Below are positions 1 to 11,700 of a stretch of 64,000 nucleotides of DNA, in pieces. Under the pieces are notes generated by a model that saw nothing but the letters and a program-made list of their open reading frames with translations, was not told the origin of the DNA and ran no database searches. The position numbers were made by a program, and so were the translations under genes. Source of the stretch: Mermis nigrescens (Eukaryota > Nematoda > Enoplea > Mermithida > Mermithidae); contig JAVLUZ010000223.1 of assembly GCA_036768485.1 (NCBI GenBank), positions 4,481,893 to 4,545,892 of the forward strand, read 5' to 3'. How positions within the stretch are numbered: the stretch's first letter is position 1; each line of letters starts with the position of its first letter.

Positions 1-2330
1 CAACTGAGTATTGATGACTCGAAGGACTGAACAGGATAGGATAATAGAGAGATGAATTCTACAGACGACACTTTTTTTGTTTCTTGAAATTCGCATTAGT
101 TATCGAATGGCAGTGTAAAGAGTACGAAAATCTGGGGGTGAAAAAGCACTTTTTGGTCGAGTTTTCAACCTGCCTATGTCCGATACTAACTCCGGTTATG
201 AGTTTTTTAAAATGTTTTCTGACAGAAATGTAGAGCGGATCAAGGGCTACATTCTGCATATAAGCAAAGTCTTCTATGCTCTATGGTGAGTCAGATCCTG
301 GGGTTTAAAGTTTACACTCTTGTGGATGGTGTAAAAAAACGGATTTTAACTAAGATTTCTCTGCCAAATTTTTCCGCTTATGAGTCAGTGTAAATCGAAG
401 ACAGCACTAATAAAGTGCCTCTCAGGGGCTAAACATCGCAGCAAACCGCATTTAAAAAAACGCAATATTGAGTTATTTATGGGGGTGTAAAGTTCGAAAT
501 CAGAGGTAAAAAATGGGCGAAAAAACACGTTTTTTCCGAAGTTTGATTGATAAATCATACCAAATAATTTTTGCAACAGAATTTTGGCACACAGGAATGT
601 ACTACGATTTAAAAGCTACAAATTGTACCAAACCGAATTTCTTTAAACTCAATGGGGAGTTCGGTACGGAATTTTAAAGTTTACAGTGTTCTAAATGATG
701 GAAAATACGTTTTTGTTGCGTTTTTTGTTCGCCACTTGCTCCGTCCAGAAGTCGGGATAAGTCTAATAGAATAAAAATAAAGTGCTTTATATCGGGTGCA
801 TGTCAAAGCAAATTGTCTATACATTAATATTTAGCGAGTGTAAAGTCAAAAAATTGGAGTTTAAAATGCGTTTCTGTCTTGTTTTTTCTGCCTGCTTCTC
901 CGGTTACGAGTCAGGGACACGTTTATCAAGTCTAGAAATGGACCAGGAACCAAATTTGTTATGCCAGTCTGGCGCATATGTTTACACTCTACGGTGTTGT
1001 AAAGTAGTCCACACCAATTGTTAGTTTGCCCATAGAACATTATGTAGACTTAATTTTTTCATAAATATTAATCGTAATATCGGAACAATATCAAAATTAC
1101 GAATCTGACTAAAATGTTCTTTACACTAGGCGTTTACATGAAGTTTACACTACATATGTATTTATGTTCGTTTTTAAGCATTCCAGAAACCTAATCTTTT
1201 CCTGGAGTCTAAAAGTTTTCAAAGGATCAAATGTGAGACGTCACGTAGGCGCGTTTGTTTACATCCAACAGTGATGTAAAGTAGTTTACACTCATTGTTT
1301 ATATATCCTCAGACCATTGTAGAGACATAATTTTTTATGAATGTTGATCATAATATCCGAGTAATTTTTTACACTGCATGTTAGCCTTTGTTCTAGAGCA
1401 TTGCAAAAACCGAAATTTTTTCCTGAGATATAAAAATTTACAGGGAATGAAATATATACGTCAGTTGGACGCGCTTGCTTACACTCAGCAGTATTGCAAA
1501 GTGGTTTAAACCTTATGTTTATTGTCTTTAAAACATTATGAGACTCATTTTTAAATAAATGTTGAAAGTAATATCGGAGCAATATCAAAATTACGAATCC
1601 GACTAAAATATTCTTCACGCTATGTGTTTGTGTAAAGTTTACATTACGTGTTAACCTTAATTCGATAGACTTTCAGAGACTTTGTAACTGAAGTCAAGAA
1701 ATTTTCAAGGATTCATATGTGAGACATCAATTAAGTGAGTTTGTTTACCCTCAAAAGTAATCTAAAGTGATTTAAAAATTATGTTCATGTGTCCTTAGAT
1801 CATTGAAGAGATGTAATTTTGTCTTAAATGGGTTGCATTAAAGTTAAATCCTTCTTAGCCGTGTTTATAATATGTTTCACAAAATCTTGCACATGGAGAG
1901 CTATCGTTTAATTGATGTAAATTGCCTGCAAAAGTGGTTTAAAATGAACCAGCAATCACACTACTGCGAACAGAAGTCGACAAAGATATGCAGCTTTATT
2001 GTAATCATGTACATTAATAAGCCGTAAACTGTTAGTATTCTCTACACCTAGTAGTTGTGTAAAGTTTGCACTATTCATTTGTTGTTAATATGTAGTCTAT
2101 ACTACAAATTTATTTTACTACCAAATCAAAGCGTTAGTGTTCCTTACATTTGATATTTGCGTGAAGTTTTTGAATTTTTGCCGAAAAACTTTGTCTTCTA
2201 ATTTACCAACATCCCGCCTTTTCCATTTTCTTAAAGTTTAAAATCTTTTATAATTCTCTTAATAATTTAATGGTAGGTTTTAACTTTAAGTTTCTCTTGG
2301 TTTACAACTCTCGCTTAGCAAGCTCATTTT
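1..2330. repeat. Diverged satellite-like region rich in GTTTACAC/GTGTAAAG
   Basis: The motifs GTTTACAC, GTGTAAAG and TGTAAAGT recur dozens of times. Between about 992 and 1860 the sequence can be cut into four related units that begin near 992, 1271, 1490 and 1744 (spacing 279, 219 and 254 bases). They share blocks such as 'CAATATCAAAATTACGAAT' and 'TAATATCGGA'. The part before 990 holds looser versions of the same motifs. Unit divergence is high, so this looks like an old tandem array. No credible gene was seen on either strand. Confidence 0.6.
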
Positions 2331-2462
2331 TCAAAACTTTTTCATAGTGATCAGATTAGTCGCGTTTAGTTTGGAATTGGTGGACGGCCCTTATTTTATT
2401 ACTCGGCTAAAATAAACCAAGTGACTATCTTTTGATTATTTTCTTTATCGCAAATTCAAACA

Positions 2463-2541
2463 CCCAATTTTCAATTTGAAAATTGACTTAATTTTCAATT
2501 TGAAAATTGATCCAATTTTCAATTTGAAAATTGAAAATTGG
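2463..2541. repeat. Short palindromic tandem repeat
   Basis: The unit AATTTTCAATTTGAAAATTG is itself nearly self-complementary and is repeated about three times with 7-8 base spacers. It can form nested hairpins. An open frame on the minus strand through it gives a low-complexity peptide and is not considered coding. Confidence 0.8.
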
Positions 2542-2851
2542 GTGTTTTCAATTTCAAAAGTCACAACACATTGTGCTTGTGTATTGATTGAGTGAGGATT
2601 TGCAATGTGAATTCGTTGGTTAAATATTTGTGCTTGATTATAAGTGAACTGCACATTAAGAAGAAATAACTTAATGGAGTTTTAATTTGAAAATGGATGG
2701 TGTCAATAAGGTTGTCTTGTTTAAAAAGGATAATGCTGATGTTAAGAACAATATTGTTTTCCGCGTTCTCGGACTGTTGTCATTATTGTGGCATGTTACT
2801 GATTGTGTTTACTGACTGATGTACTGAAATCACGCTAATTAAAAGTAGTGT

Positions 2852-3619
2852 ACTAGCAAAGAAAAATGCTCCGATGGAACAAAAAAGATGAATATACTTG
2901 GAATTGTGGATTATTATGGATGTAAAAGGAGGGGACTAGGAAAAATCTACCTAAAGTCGGAAAATCTGCTAAAAATCACACTTTCTCTAAGCAACGCAAA
3001 AAATCGATGTATATTCTGCGGCCTCTAAAAAAGTGTCTTTTTTAAATAATGTTCGAAGTTTCAGATAAGAGTGTATAAACGAAATCTATCAAGGTTACTT
3101 TTTTTAATTGCTGGCACCCTGATTGATAGAAAACTAAGAGGTATTGTATTTAAAGTTGTTTTATTTTGTTATGAGCATTATAGCAAGCAAAGCAGGAGCC
3201 GATTGATTAGTGCACACAATCGTTTCGGGCATGCTAGTGTATCTACATTTAGTCTGTTTCAAGTCAACTTACGCGTTTCCTACTGTTTTAAACCAACCAT
3301 GTCTTCAATTGTCTTTGATGTTTGCTATTTCATTCAATTGGCTTGGAAGACTGTTAGTTTACTTAATATCATTTCCCATAGCTACTGCATAGCTAACGTG
3401 CTGCTGTTTCAATCATTGTTATGGTTGAATATTTATTTTAATCTGTTGGCCGCAGAATATACATCGATTTTTTGCGTTGCTTAGAGAAAGTTTGATTTTT
3501 AGCAGATTTTCCGACTTTAGGTAGATTTTTCCTAGTCCCCTCCTTTTACATCCATAATAATCCACAATTCCAAGTATATTCATCTTTTTTGTTCCATCGG
3601 AGCATTTTTCTTTGCTAGT
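2852..3619. mobile_element. 768-bp non-autonomous element with ~172-bp terminal inverted repeats
   Basis: The ends ACTAGCAAAGAAAAATGCTC and its reverse complement bound the element. The arms (about 2852-3024 and 3448-3619) match almost base for base, with one clear mismatch near the inner part. The middle (3025-3447) is unique AT-rich sequence. A 137-codon open frame (3071-3484) runs from the middle into the right arm, has no recognisable domain and is probably incidental. No target duplication is clear. Confidence 0.8.
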
Positions 3620-4637
3620 TATTTATATACTTATGGTGCGCAAAATTCCAAATCATTTATCGCTAGTCATTTTGAGTGTCTCATTCAAGTTCTTTACAGA
3701 GTGTTCCATGCATCTATCCACAACTTTATCCCAACAACCTTCAATTTTTGTAAATAATAAACGATCAAAACATAGTCAAAGCCAAAGAGTTTTTCGTCAC
3801 AAGACTTTGAGCATTATTTCAGTGAAATTCGGACATATACCTTCAGGCTATCGTTGTTAAACGTTAACGTTATTTAAATATCGCTATTTTTAAAACGTGT
3901 TTTCAGCTTAACATCCCTCATAAATTTTTGTAATCTTTACACATTCGGGTAGAGAATTTTGCGCTAAAGCTTAAAATGCAGTTTAAAATCCACTAACATT
4001 AATATTAAGATCAAAAAACGAAATTAACGTTATTTCTAATTTTTCGCTTCGACGGGAAAAATCAAAACATTCTGTCACTGTGAAAAGTATCCACCAAAGT
4101 TTCAAGAAGAAACGATTAACAACTCTTCAGGCGCAGATCCTGAGGGCGGGGGTCCCTAAAACCTTTTTTTGAATATTTGCTGAGCAGCAGATATACGATG
4201 GTAAGCGCCCAAAATTGAGTTTAAAACGCAAAGACGTCAAAAATTTTCGGCTTTGCGCCGAATTATTATTATTTTTCTTATAGTGTTCCATCATTTTGTT
4301 TAGAATCCTGAAGCAGCTAAAATTTCCAGCGCTTCACACTAATTCAATGATTTATAGTACTATTTGTCGATAAAAACTCTAAACATTGGTTGGACATTGT
4401 AAAGGGGTGTGAAAACCATTTTGTGCCGGTTCAATAATTTTCCGTTTCGTTTTTTTAAGTTCAGGACGCATTTCACATTAATTAACAGCAAGTGTTTGGA
4501 ATGGTTTGTACGTATGAATGAGCTGGTTAAGTTCAACTGCTATTAGACTGAGCTTGCAACCATAATTCGGCCGATTTTGGGAAAGCTTTAACCTTACAAT
4601 TCAACATTTCATTCCACAGAATTTTCCGGGCTCTGCC
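3620..4637. other. No gene seen
   Basis: AT-rich sequence without a supportable exon. A relic of the GGCGC..GCGCC palindrome (GGCTTTGCGCCG, near 4250) suggests decayed element sequence. Confidence 0.5.
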
Positions 4638-4826
4638 CGGGACCTTTTGAATAATTCCCCCGCCACCTTTTTCAGAGACGAAATAAAGATACAGAAATCA
4701 AATTTTAGGTATGAATGTAAACAACCTTTATTGACTTTTGCAGTTGTATGTAAAGTTTCGTTACTGCATCTATTATGGATCGGCTAAAAAACGGTGGCGG
4801 GAAACTGTTCAAAAGGTCCCTGCCCC
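4638..4826. mobile_element. Family D MITE
   Basis: The terminal inverted repeats are about 28 bases: GGGACCTTTTGAATAATTCC at the left, matched by GTTCAAAAGGTCCC at the right, each followed inward by CCGCCACC and TTTTTT. A second copy with the same interior (GAATGTAAACAACCTTTATTG) lies at 61,438-61,641. Confidence 0.7.
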
Positions 4827-5934
4827 GGACCCCGCGGGGCGCTTGAACGCGTCACCCCAAATCCCAGCCGTAAAGACGAGGGTAGTTCATGCATTCTTTT
4901 TTTATCTAAGTCAATCAAATGATCGTATTATGCACAAATGTGTAACCTGAACAGTGGGAGCGTTCCGCACAATTTCCAAAATGGAAAAAATCCTTTTTCT
5001 CACATAAGTCCCTCAAAGGAAAAATGAAAAATTCTCGAATTGCGTCTAATAATTCGCCAAAAGAGGTTTTTAGCGTACTTTTAGGCTACTGAATGCAAAA
5101 TTTACGGTGCTTCGCGCAGGATTATTGTCAATGTAAATGTGGTAGACATAGAGAACATAATGAATTTTTCCGCCGAATAATTCATTTTTCCATGCTGTTT
5201 TTCTTCGCAAAACACATTGATTGCAAATTTCAAGATTAACAAGCTATTCAAGGATTAGATGATTAGAAATCAGTTGTGTAGACATACGAGTGCATGAAAA
5301 AATTGAAAAATTCTTTGAAATTCTGGAAGTTTTCCCTCAACATTGTATAGAGATTGTCGAGAAATGCTCAAAACTACCTTTATTTTGTCTATCTCAAATG
5401 ATTCCCCAGATATCTGACTTTAAGCTTTCGGTCCGCCCCTCCCCAAATTTTTTCCTGGATTCGCTATTGGAGACCATTTAATACTTTTCATCCTAATATC
5501 AGCTGTTATTTGGTTTAGTGAATCGAAAATGCGACCCATTGACAATTAATGTTTACTATTAGTTGATTTGTGGGCTATGAACTTTATAAACGCAGAATCG
5601 CATTTTCAGCAACCTCAACGAAATAACAGTTGATGTTGGGGTTAAAAGAATAAAACGTCGTCATATTTCTCTGAAGTTTACGAAAATAATGCTCGTAGAA
5701 TTAATGTCTACTTTTCGTGAATTTACGTCAACAATTAAAACTTTGTGACAAAAAATTCTTCGGCTCTGACTATTGTTTTGACAAAGTTTCATTTAATCTA
5801 AGCAAAAATTGGAGGTTGGCGCTGGAGTAAAACCGTTGCATTTATCCGACAGCTAAGCATCAGATACATAAATAAGCACCGTAATTAGCTTACACAGTGA
5901 AAGTGTTCATTTACAAACAAACATACACAACACA
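4827..5934. other. No gene seen
   Basis: AT-rich sequence with short open frames only. One GGTGCTTCGCGC motif near 5107 hints at old element sequence. I looked here on the minus strand for the missing cyclase catalytic exons and found none. Confidence 0.5.
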
Positions 5935-6320
5935 ATATTGGGATTCGGGGCAAGGGTGTAAAATTTTAGAATGCCTTTTTTGGGCCATAAAATGGTGGAT
6001 TCGCGTTAAAAAAATCGTTTTTGGCGTTTCTGACCATAGTATATCTTGCTAAAACGTAAAAACCTAAAAAACTTAAGAAAAATAAAAAATTCTAGTAAAT
6101 TGGACAACATATAATCAAAAAAACGAGTAGGTATATGGCGCGAAGCGTCAAAAATGCGTAAATTTTGAACAATCAAAGCTAAAAACGCTTTGAAAAGTAC
6201 ATTCTCTGCGAATTTTTCGAAAAATCATAAATTCTGGAGGGGTGGGTGAAACAATTCCTGGGGGATATAAATGTTTCTATGGTGGATGAGGTTGAAACCC
6301 CCTAAGATCATGTATATTCT
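5935..6320 (+). repeat. Dispersed repeat, partner of 60,455-60,870
   Basis: The segment shares an ordered series of blocks with 60,455-60,870: a GGGGTGAAA/TTCTATAG-like start, GGCGCGAAGCGTC, TTTTTCGAAAAATC, AATTCTGGGGG..GGGTGAAA, and a final GTGGRTGAGGTTGAAACCCCC. It is likely a non-autonomous element. Confidence 0.6.
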
Positions 6321-7075
6321 AGGAAAGAGGCGTGGCTATTCATCCATATAAAATGCAATTGAGTTTTAATGTGAGTAAACTTGATTGTTTCAATACTTAT
6401 GGATCGTGGCATTGCTCTTAAGTGAACATTTCAAGGCAGGCTATATTAGTATTTTTTCTGTTTATAATTCAACACCTTCACGGGACAAAAATGGAAGTAG
6501 ACGCATATTGTTTTCGAGATACTATTATGCAAAAGATAACAAAAAATATGCTCGTTCCGACGACAACGGCGGATGCAATATTTTATAAAGTCATGTCATA
6601 TTCATGTCAGAAAAACTTAACTCTTTATCTTGGACAAGGAAGGAAAAGCGCTTTTTTAATTTGAAAAAGTGCGACTAGTATGTTAATGCCACAATATCAG
6701 CCGACATGGATAATACGGTATACATAAGTAATTTTAAAAAAATCAAGGAAACAAAAAAACCAGCCAGCACAGTCAGTCCCCCGATACTGTAGGCCAACCG
6801 AATCTTTCAGTCAGCCTGTCGGTCACTCTGAAACCTTTTAATTGGCATAATTGTACCATTTGTTGAACACCCAGAATTGTTGGTCACCCGAGACTGGATG
6901 GGACCCTAATCCAGGCAGGAAATACATTAATATGATCTGTATTAAGTACCGCATTTACTCATACTTTGACCGAGGTGCATGATAAAAAGATTTTAATTTA
7001 AGTTTGTAAGCTTGCTGAAAAGTCTCTGAAAATAAAAACTTATTCACATGCTCAGCAGAGTAGGACGGATATAAG

Positions 7076-7314
7076 CACACGTGGGCGTAGGGGGGGTTCG
7101 GGGGTATGCACCCTCCAGAAACCAAAATACCCTCCATCAGAATTATATTTTTGAATTTTTTTGTTTTTTTTTCGCAATTTTTTTCATGTCAATGGATAGT
7201 GCTTGATGAGAAACGTTGAGAAATGGTATTTTTTAGCCATACAACCGTTTTTAAAATCATTTTTTGAACTTTGAAAAATCTTGCCCCCCCGAATTTTGGT
7301 GCTGCACACCTATG
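7076..7314 (+). mobile_element. Family A MITE with perfect 8-bp target duplication
   Basis: The element starts CACACGTGGGCGT and ends TGCACACCTATG. It is flanked by GATATAAG on both sides (7068-7075 and 7315-7322). The interior has the family hallmarks: CCCCCAGAAACC-type stretch, AATTTTTTT..TCGCAATTTTTTT, TCAATGGATAGTGCTTGATG, then TTTTTAGCCATAC. An 8-bp duplication with CA..TG ends fits the hAT superfamily. Confidence 0.88.
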
Positions 7315-7560
7315 GATATAAGCATACAAGTAAGATATCAAATTCAAATCGGAATTTCGAGCCGAGGGTCCCCGGCCATTTTAGGGAAAGGGGGCAAAAG
7401 ACCTTCAATTTTTGGCCAAAAAACACCTAAAAATGGTCAGAAACGCAAGTTTTTCTTCCTAGAAATCGGGGAATGAGTCTAAATTTTCTGGTCTTGGGGG
7501 TAGAGGGATGACCAAATTTGGGTGGGGGATCCCCCACCCCCTGTTTCATGTACAGACATA
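7315..7560 (+). repeat. Family E dispersed element
   Basis: Shares the order 'CGAAATT/GAGCCGAGGGTCCCCGGCCATT..AGGG..TTTTTGGCC..AAAAA..GGTGGGGGATCCCCCACCCCCTG' with segments at 16,160-16,385, 41,590-41,830 and 58,600-58,770. No coding content. Confidence 0.6.
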
Positions 7561-7639
7561 AAAGTCTGTTAATCTATGGTTCAAAGCTTAAGAAATTTTA
7601 GTAGGACGAATTAAGTATATCTTAATAATTATAGCGAGG

Positions 7640-7935
7640 TACGACCGTAGGTGGGCAGCATCAAACTTCTGAGGGTGTGCAAGATTTTTTAAAGATCAAA
7701 AAATGGTCTTACAAATGAAGGTATGGCGAAAAACGCCATTTTTTAACGTTTCTAAGCGAGCACTATCTATTGGCATCAAAAAATCGCGAACAACCCAAAA
7801 ATTTTTAAAATTGAATTCTTGCGAATTCCAGACCTTTTTGCAATTTTTGTCGTTCCAAAAATCTTTGTACTTGTACACAGACGGTCCCGAAAAGTCTTTG
7901 TATATCGGGAAAAATCTTTGCCGAGTACAAAAAAA
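7640..7935 (-). repeat. Truncated family A MITE next to a second dispersed repeat
   Basis: From GTAGGTGGGCAGCATC (7649) the family A sequence is read on the minus strand up to about 7840, where it ends without its other terminus. The next block (AAAATCTTTG..GACGGTCC..AAAAGTCTTTGTA, 7855-7935) recurs at about 44,650-44,735 and, in part, at 21,700-21,745. Confidence 0.6.
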
Positions 7936-8532
7936 CACTGCTTCACAGTACTAATTAAAATTAGATATACTGTAAATAACTTTCCATGAAAAAGATCTGC
8001 ACACAGACACAAAATGGTGTATTTTAATACAATGGATCCGAAAAAGCACTTTTCTATGCTTGGTTTTCTTAGTGGGGCACCATTTGCATTAGAATGCCAT
8101 CATCAACATTTATGTACCTTTGAAGATTATTCAAAAATTATTCTCCAAACCTTCCGTCATTAACTTTGTTCCTAACTAAACATTGTGCGACAATGTGATA
8201 GTTGCAAATAACACAAATATGTAGCAGATGTATTACAAGGACAAAAGGAAAAATTTCCTGGAAAAGAAACAGGACTGTAAGTTGATCTATGTAGTTTCTA
8301 CGCAATTAATGTTTGTACAAAAATTTTTAGGTGATTTTTGAACTCTCCGACATACTGACTCCCACATAGACCATAGTGTGCAGTGTGCACTCAAGATGAT
8401 TGCAATTAAAAAATCCAAAATACGAATGTAATAAATATTAATTTAATTCGATAATTTTTCGGTAGTCGTCATTTTATACTCAGGTCATGAAATAAAATAC
8501 GTAAAAAGATTAGCTAACAAATCTCGACTAAC

Positions 8533-8764
8533 ATACAAAGAAATATTGCAGGATATCACCTTTAATGTTCCACCAACCAAAAATTCATAGCACAAGTTTG
8601 GTGGCATCAAATGCCTGAGATATCTAATGGCCTTGCATTGCTCGTCGAGTAGGTCTTTATTTTGCTTGCTAAACACTTGCATGACATTTCGAGACGCTTT
8701 ACATAAACGCTTATTGGTGTTGAAAACCACGTCTATGTTCTTCTTTTTTACAAAAGTCTGCAGT
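8533..8764 (-). CDS. Receptor-cyclase-like gene, exon 8 (linker to cyclase domain)
   Basis: Acceptor AATGCAG (phase 2) completes the Glu codon of the previous exon. The exon encodes a charged helical stretch (SKQNKDLLDEQCKAIRYLRH), then LMPPNLCYEFLVGGTLKVIS and CNISLY, with donor GTTAGT in phase 0. In the family this linker reads 'LEEKRKAE.LLYQILPHSVAEQLKRG...FDSVTIYF|SDIVGFT', so the exon stops at the start of the catalytic core. Confidence 0.75.
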
Positions 8765-11700
8765 CTGCATTTTTTAATAAAAAACTTTATTCCGATATCT
8801 TGACAAAAGAGAATGTTGAAAGACCTTATTTTTAACCAAAGCACAGAATACACTGGAAGATTTCGAATTTTCTTCGTAGTTAATGCAGATTTTTCTTGTG
8901 TCACAAGCAGACGTGGGAAAGGGTTCGACGAGGATAGAATATTCGAAGGAGAAAAGGGAAATTTTTCCTAATAAGAAAGGAAATGAAGCCAAAGAAGGGA
9001 AAGCAGAAAAATTATCCCTATTTGCTCCAAATCACTAATAAACTGAGAACAATCTTTCGTTATTTTAATCCGCTCTGAGGCTCCTGTAACTCAATAACGC
9101 TCTCTGATTGACCTTCAGATAAGCTATGCTCTGTATCAATGTTTATATGTTCTTGCGTGGCGCTTAGATTTCTACACCCCTAAGACAAAAAACATGTTCA
9201 AGAAAAGCCGTACACCGCTTTCCCTTCCACCACATACACACCTATGCATGTAAACACATTATATAAATTTGTTTTAATTACGATTTCTATTTAGATAAGT
9301 ATTTCATGAAGAAATTTCTTAATGGCCCTAGGAAAAGACATAGGTACATTAGTTATAGTGTGTTTTACACAAGTTTGGTCATAAATTTTAAAAACTATCT
9401 CCAACAATAAGCTGACAGATTGCGATTATAGCATTGATTTGATGTATACTTATCGTAATCCGTCGGCTTACTTTTCGAAAAAATTCTTAAAATTTATGTC
9501 CAAACTTATGTGAAACAGGCTATAGGTATGCATACAAAACATTGTCGTACGATTAAAGACTTTTCTCTCTCTTTTTGAACTTACTCGTGTAAATCCTTCT
9601 ATTTACGATTCCTTGAGGAGAAATATCGAAAAAGGAGCTCTGTACCTTTAGTCTGTTTCATATACTCGTAGCTTTGAAAGTAAATTTTAAGAACTTATAT
9701 AAACAGTAAGCCGACAGTTTAAAGTAATTGTGGATCTACTCGATGGATTATCGCAATCAATCCGCTCGTTGTCGGCAAATATTTTTAAAGTTCATGCCGC
9801 ACTAGAGCATGGGGCTCAGGGGGTATTACTCCCCCTAAGCTTTGAAAAACTGAAGCTATATTGCCATTTTGGCTGACAAAAACACTGCCATTTAGCTTTT
9901 TATGGGGTTCAGTAAAATAACTATATAGCCTTTTTGGGGCTCAGAAAACTAGCTATATGGCCTTTTTTGGACTCAGAAACATACCGTGTGAGCACAGAAA
10001 TGCTATATAGTTGTTTTTTTCTGAGTTTTGAAAGGATATATAGCTATTTTCTCGACTCCAAAAAGGGCTAAATAGCTATTTTTAGTCCAAAAAGGCTTTA
10101 TAAATACGTCTGTAAGTTCAAAAAGGATATTTATTTTCCGAAAATGCTCAAAAATGATGGTTTCAAAGCGATACCATCGTTTTTTGCTATAGAACCGTTT
10201 TTTACAAAGCATATATCTATCTACCAATTGTTGGTTTTCAACTCCCCCCTGAAAGTTTGACCTTGCAAACCTATGTTTCATGCCCAACTTATGCAAAACA
10301 GGCTATAAATAGTTTTTGTTCTGCCAACCCATGAAGGCATTTCTTATCGTAAGAAACTCGAGAATAGTCAAAAATGGCTGGATAGCACAATAATGCGGTG
10401 TCACCGCACAAAAAGATTTATGCGGGAAATTTTGGCTACTGTTGTAACCTGTCTTAGAAATGCAGGACAAGATACTTGCCGCGTACATTTGTAATATATG
10501 TACATAACCATACGATCTTAGGGGTAAAGGGTTTTTCCATCCACTCCTAAAACTTTTTCACCCCATGCAAAATATCTCCAACCCCCTAGAATTAGTGATT
10601 TTCAGAAAAACTGTAGAAAACGTCCCGTTATAAGCTTTTTAGCGATTTTTCAGTCCAAAAGTGCCAATTTGTTTCTTTTGCTTCACGCCAAACAGCTATT
10701 TTTGACTATAATTCGCTGAATTTTATTAAAAATTTCGTAATTTCTTGAAATTTTTCATGTTTCTATTGACTAGGAAGAAATAGCATCGTCAGAAACGCCG
10801 AAAAATGTTTTTAACGAGCCCAAAAAGGCACTTCAGACATATTTTACGGTGTCACCGTTATCACTTTACGGCTGTTCTTAAATCAAATGGTCGCCATGTG
10901 GTATCACATTCTTATAACTCCTGATTAAAACAGTATACGATGCTTCAGTCTGGTTTGCTTTTGAATAAAGCGCTAGGGCTGCAAAGCTTATTTGGGACCC
11001 AGCACACAAACATCAGGGTTGTGCTTTACACTCCGAAATTCGTTGCATTATAGAGTGCTGTTGCTGCGCAACCATGGAAGGCGGAGCAGAAAAATCTCGT
11101 GAGAACATGCCAAACTTTTTTGCGTGCAAGGGAATGTGAATGACCATGGGCAAATTAAAGGGGCGCCCCCATTGGCCTAAAATAATTGGCGAGATAAAGA
11201 ATGGATTTGTAATTTACAATGATTTTGGTCTTCAGTGATTATAATTCCTCAAATTTTTCCGGCGCTTCAAGCCGGATAATAGCTATTAATGACATTTATT
11301 TACTTTCTTGGAGGTCCGGAAACCGTATTTTTGCTTAAGGAATATGTTTAAAGACGATTTCAAGGGCAGAAACAGTTTAGCATAGGTTTCTTCTATTTTA
11401 AACAGAACTTTTGAAAATTTTCGACGTTCTGCTTCAAATGCTCTAAATACAGGAGATTGAGCAGTATTTCAAGCTTCTAAAGGTTCTTTCGTCTTAATTT
11501 CATAAACTTTCCGACGCTTCGTGCCAGATATTCGTTAAAATCAAAAAAAGCTTAGTGATTTTTTCGAATTGTCAAAATTTTTAAAACTTTTGGGAAAAAA
11601 TATTGCGCCGGAAGCGATTTTAAATAAACGTAGACAATGCAAAACGCCAAAAAAAACTCCATTTCAAACGTAATGGGCAAATTTTTGAACTATTTTCGAC

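Noticed and set aside
3071..3484. 137-codon plus-strand frame
   Set aside because: It runs from unique sequence into the terminal inverted repeat of the 2,852-3,619 element and shows no domain or composition typical of protein.
6422..6664. 80-codon frame with a hydrophobic N-terminus resembling a signal peptide
   Set aside because: It opens with GTG, not ATG, has no good splice acceptor, and overlaps a second open frame of equal quality.
8100..8320. Candidate next exon of the receptor gene after TTTCTTTTCCAG on the minus strand
   Set aside because: The peptide in the required phase lacks any cyclase catalytic motif and soon meets a stop.
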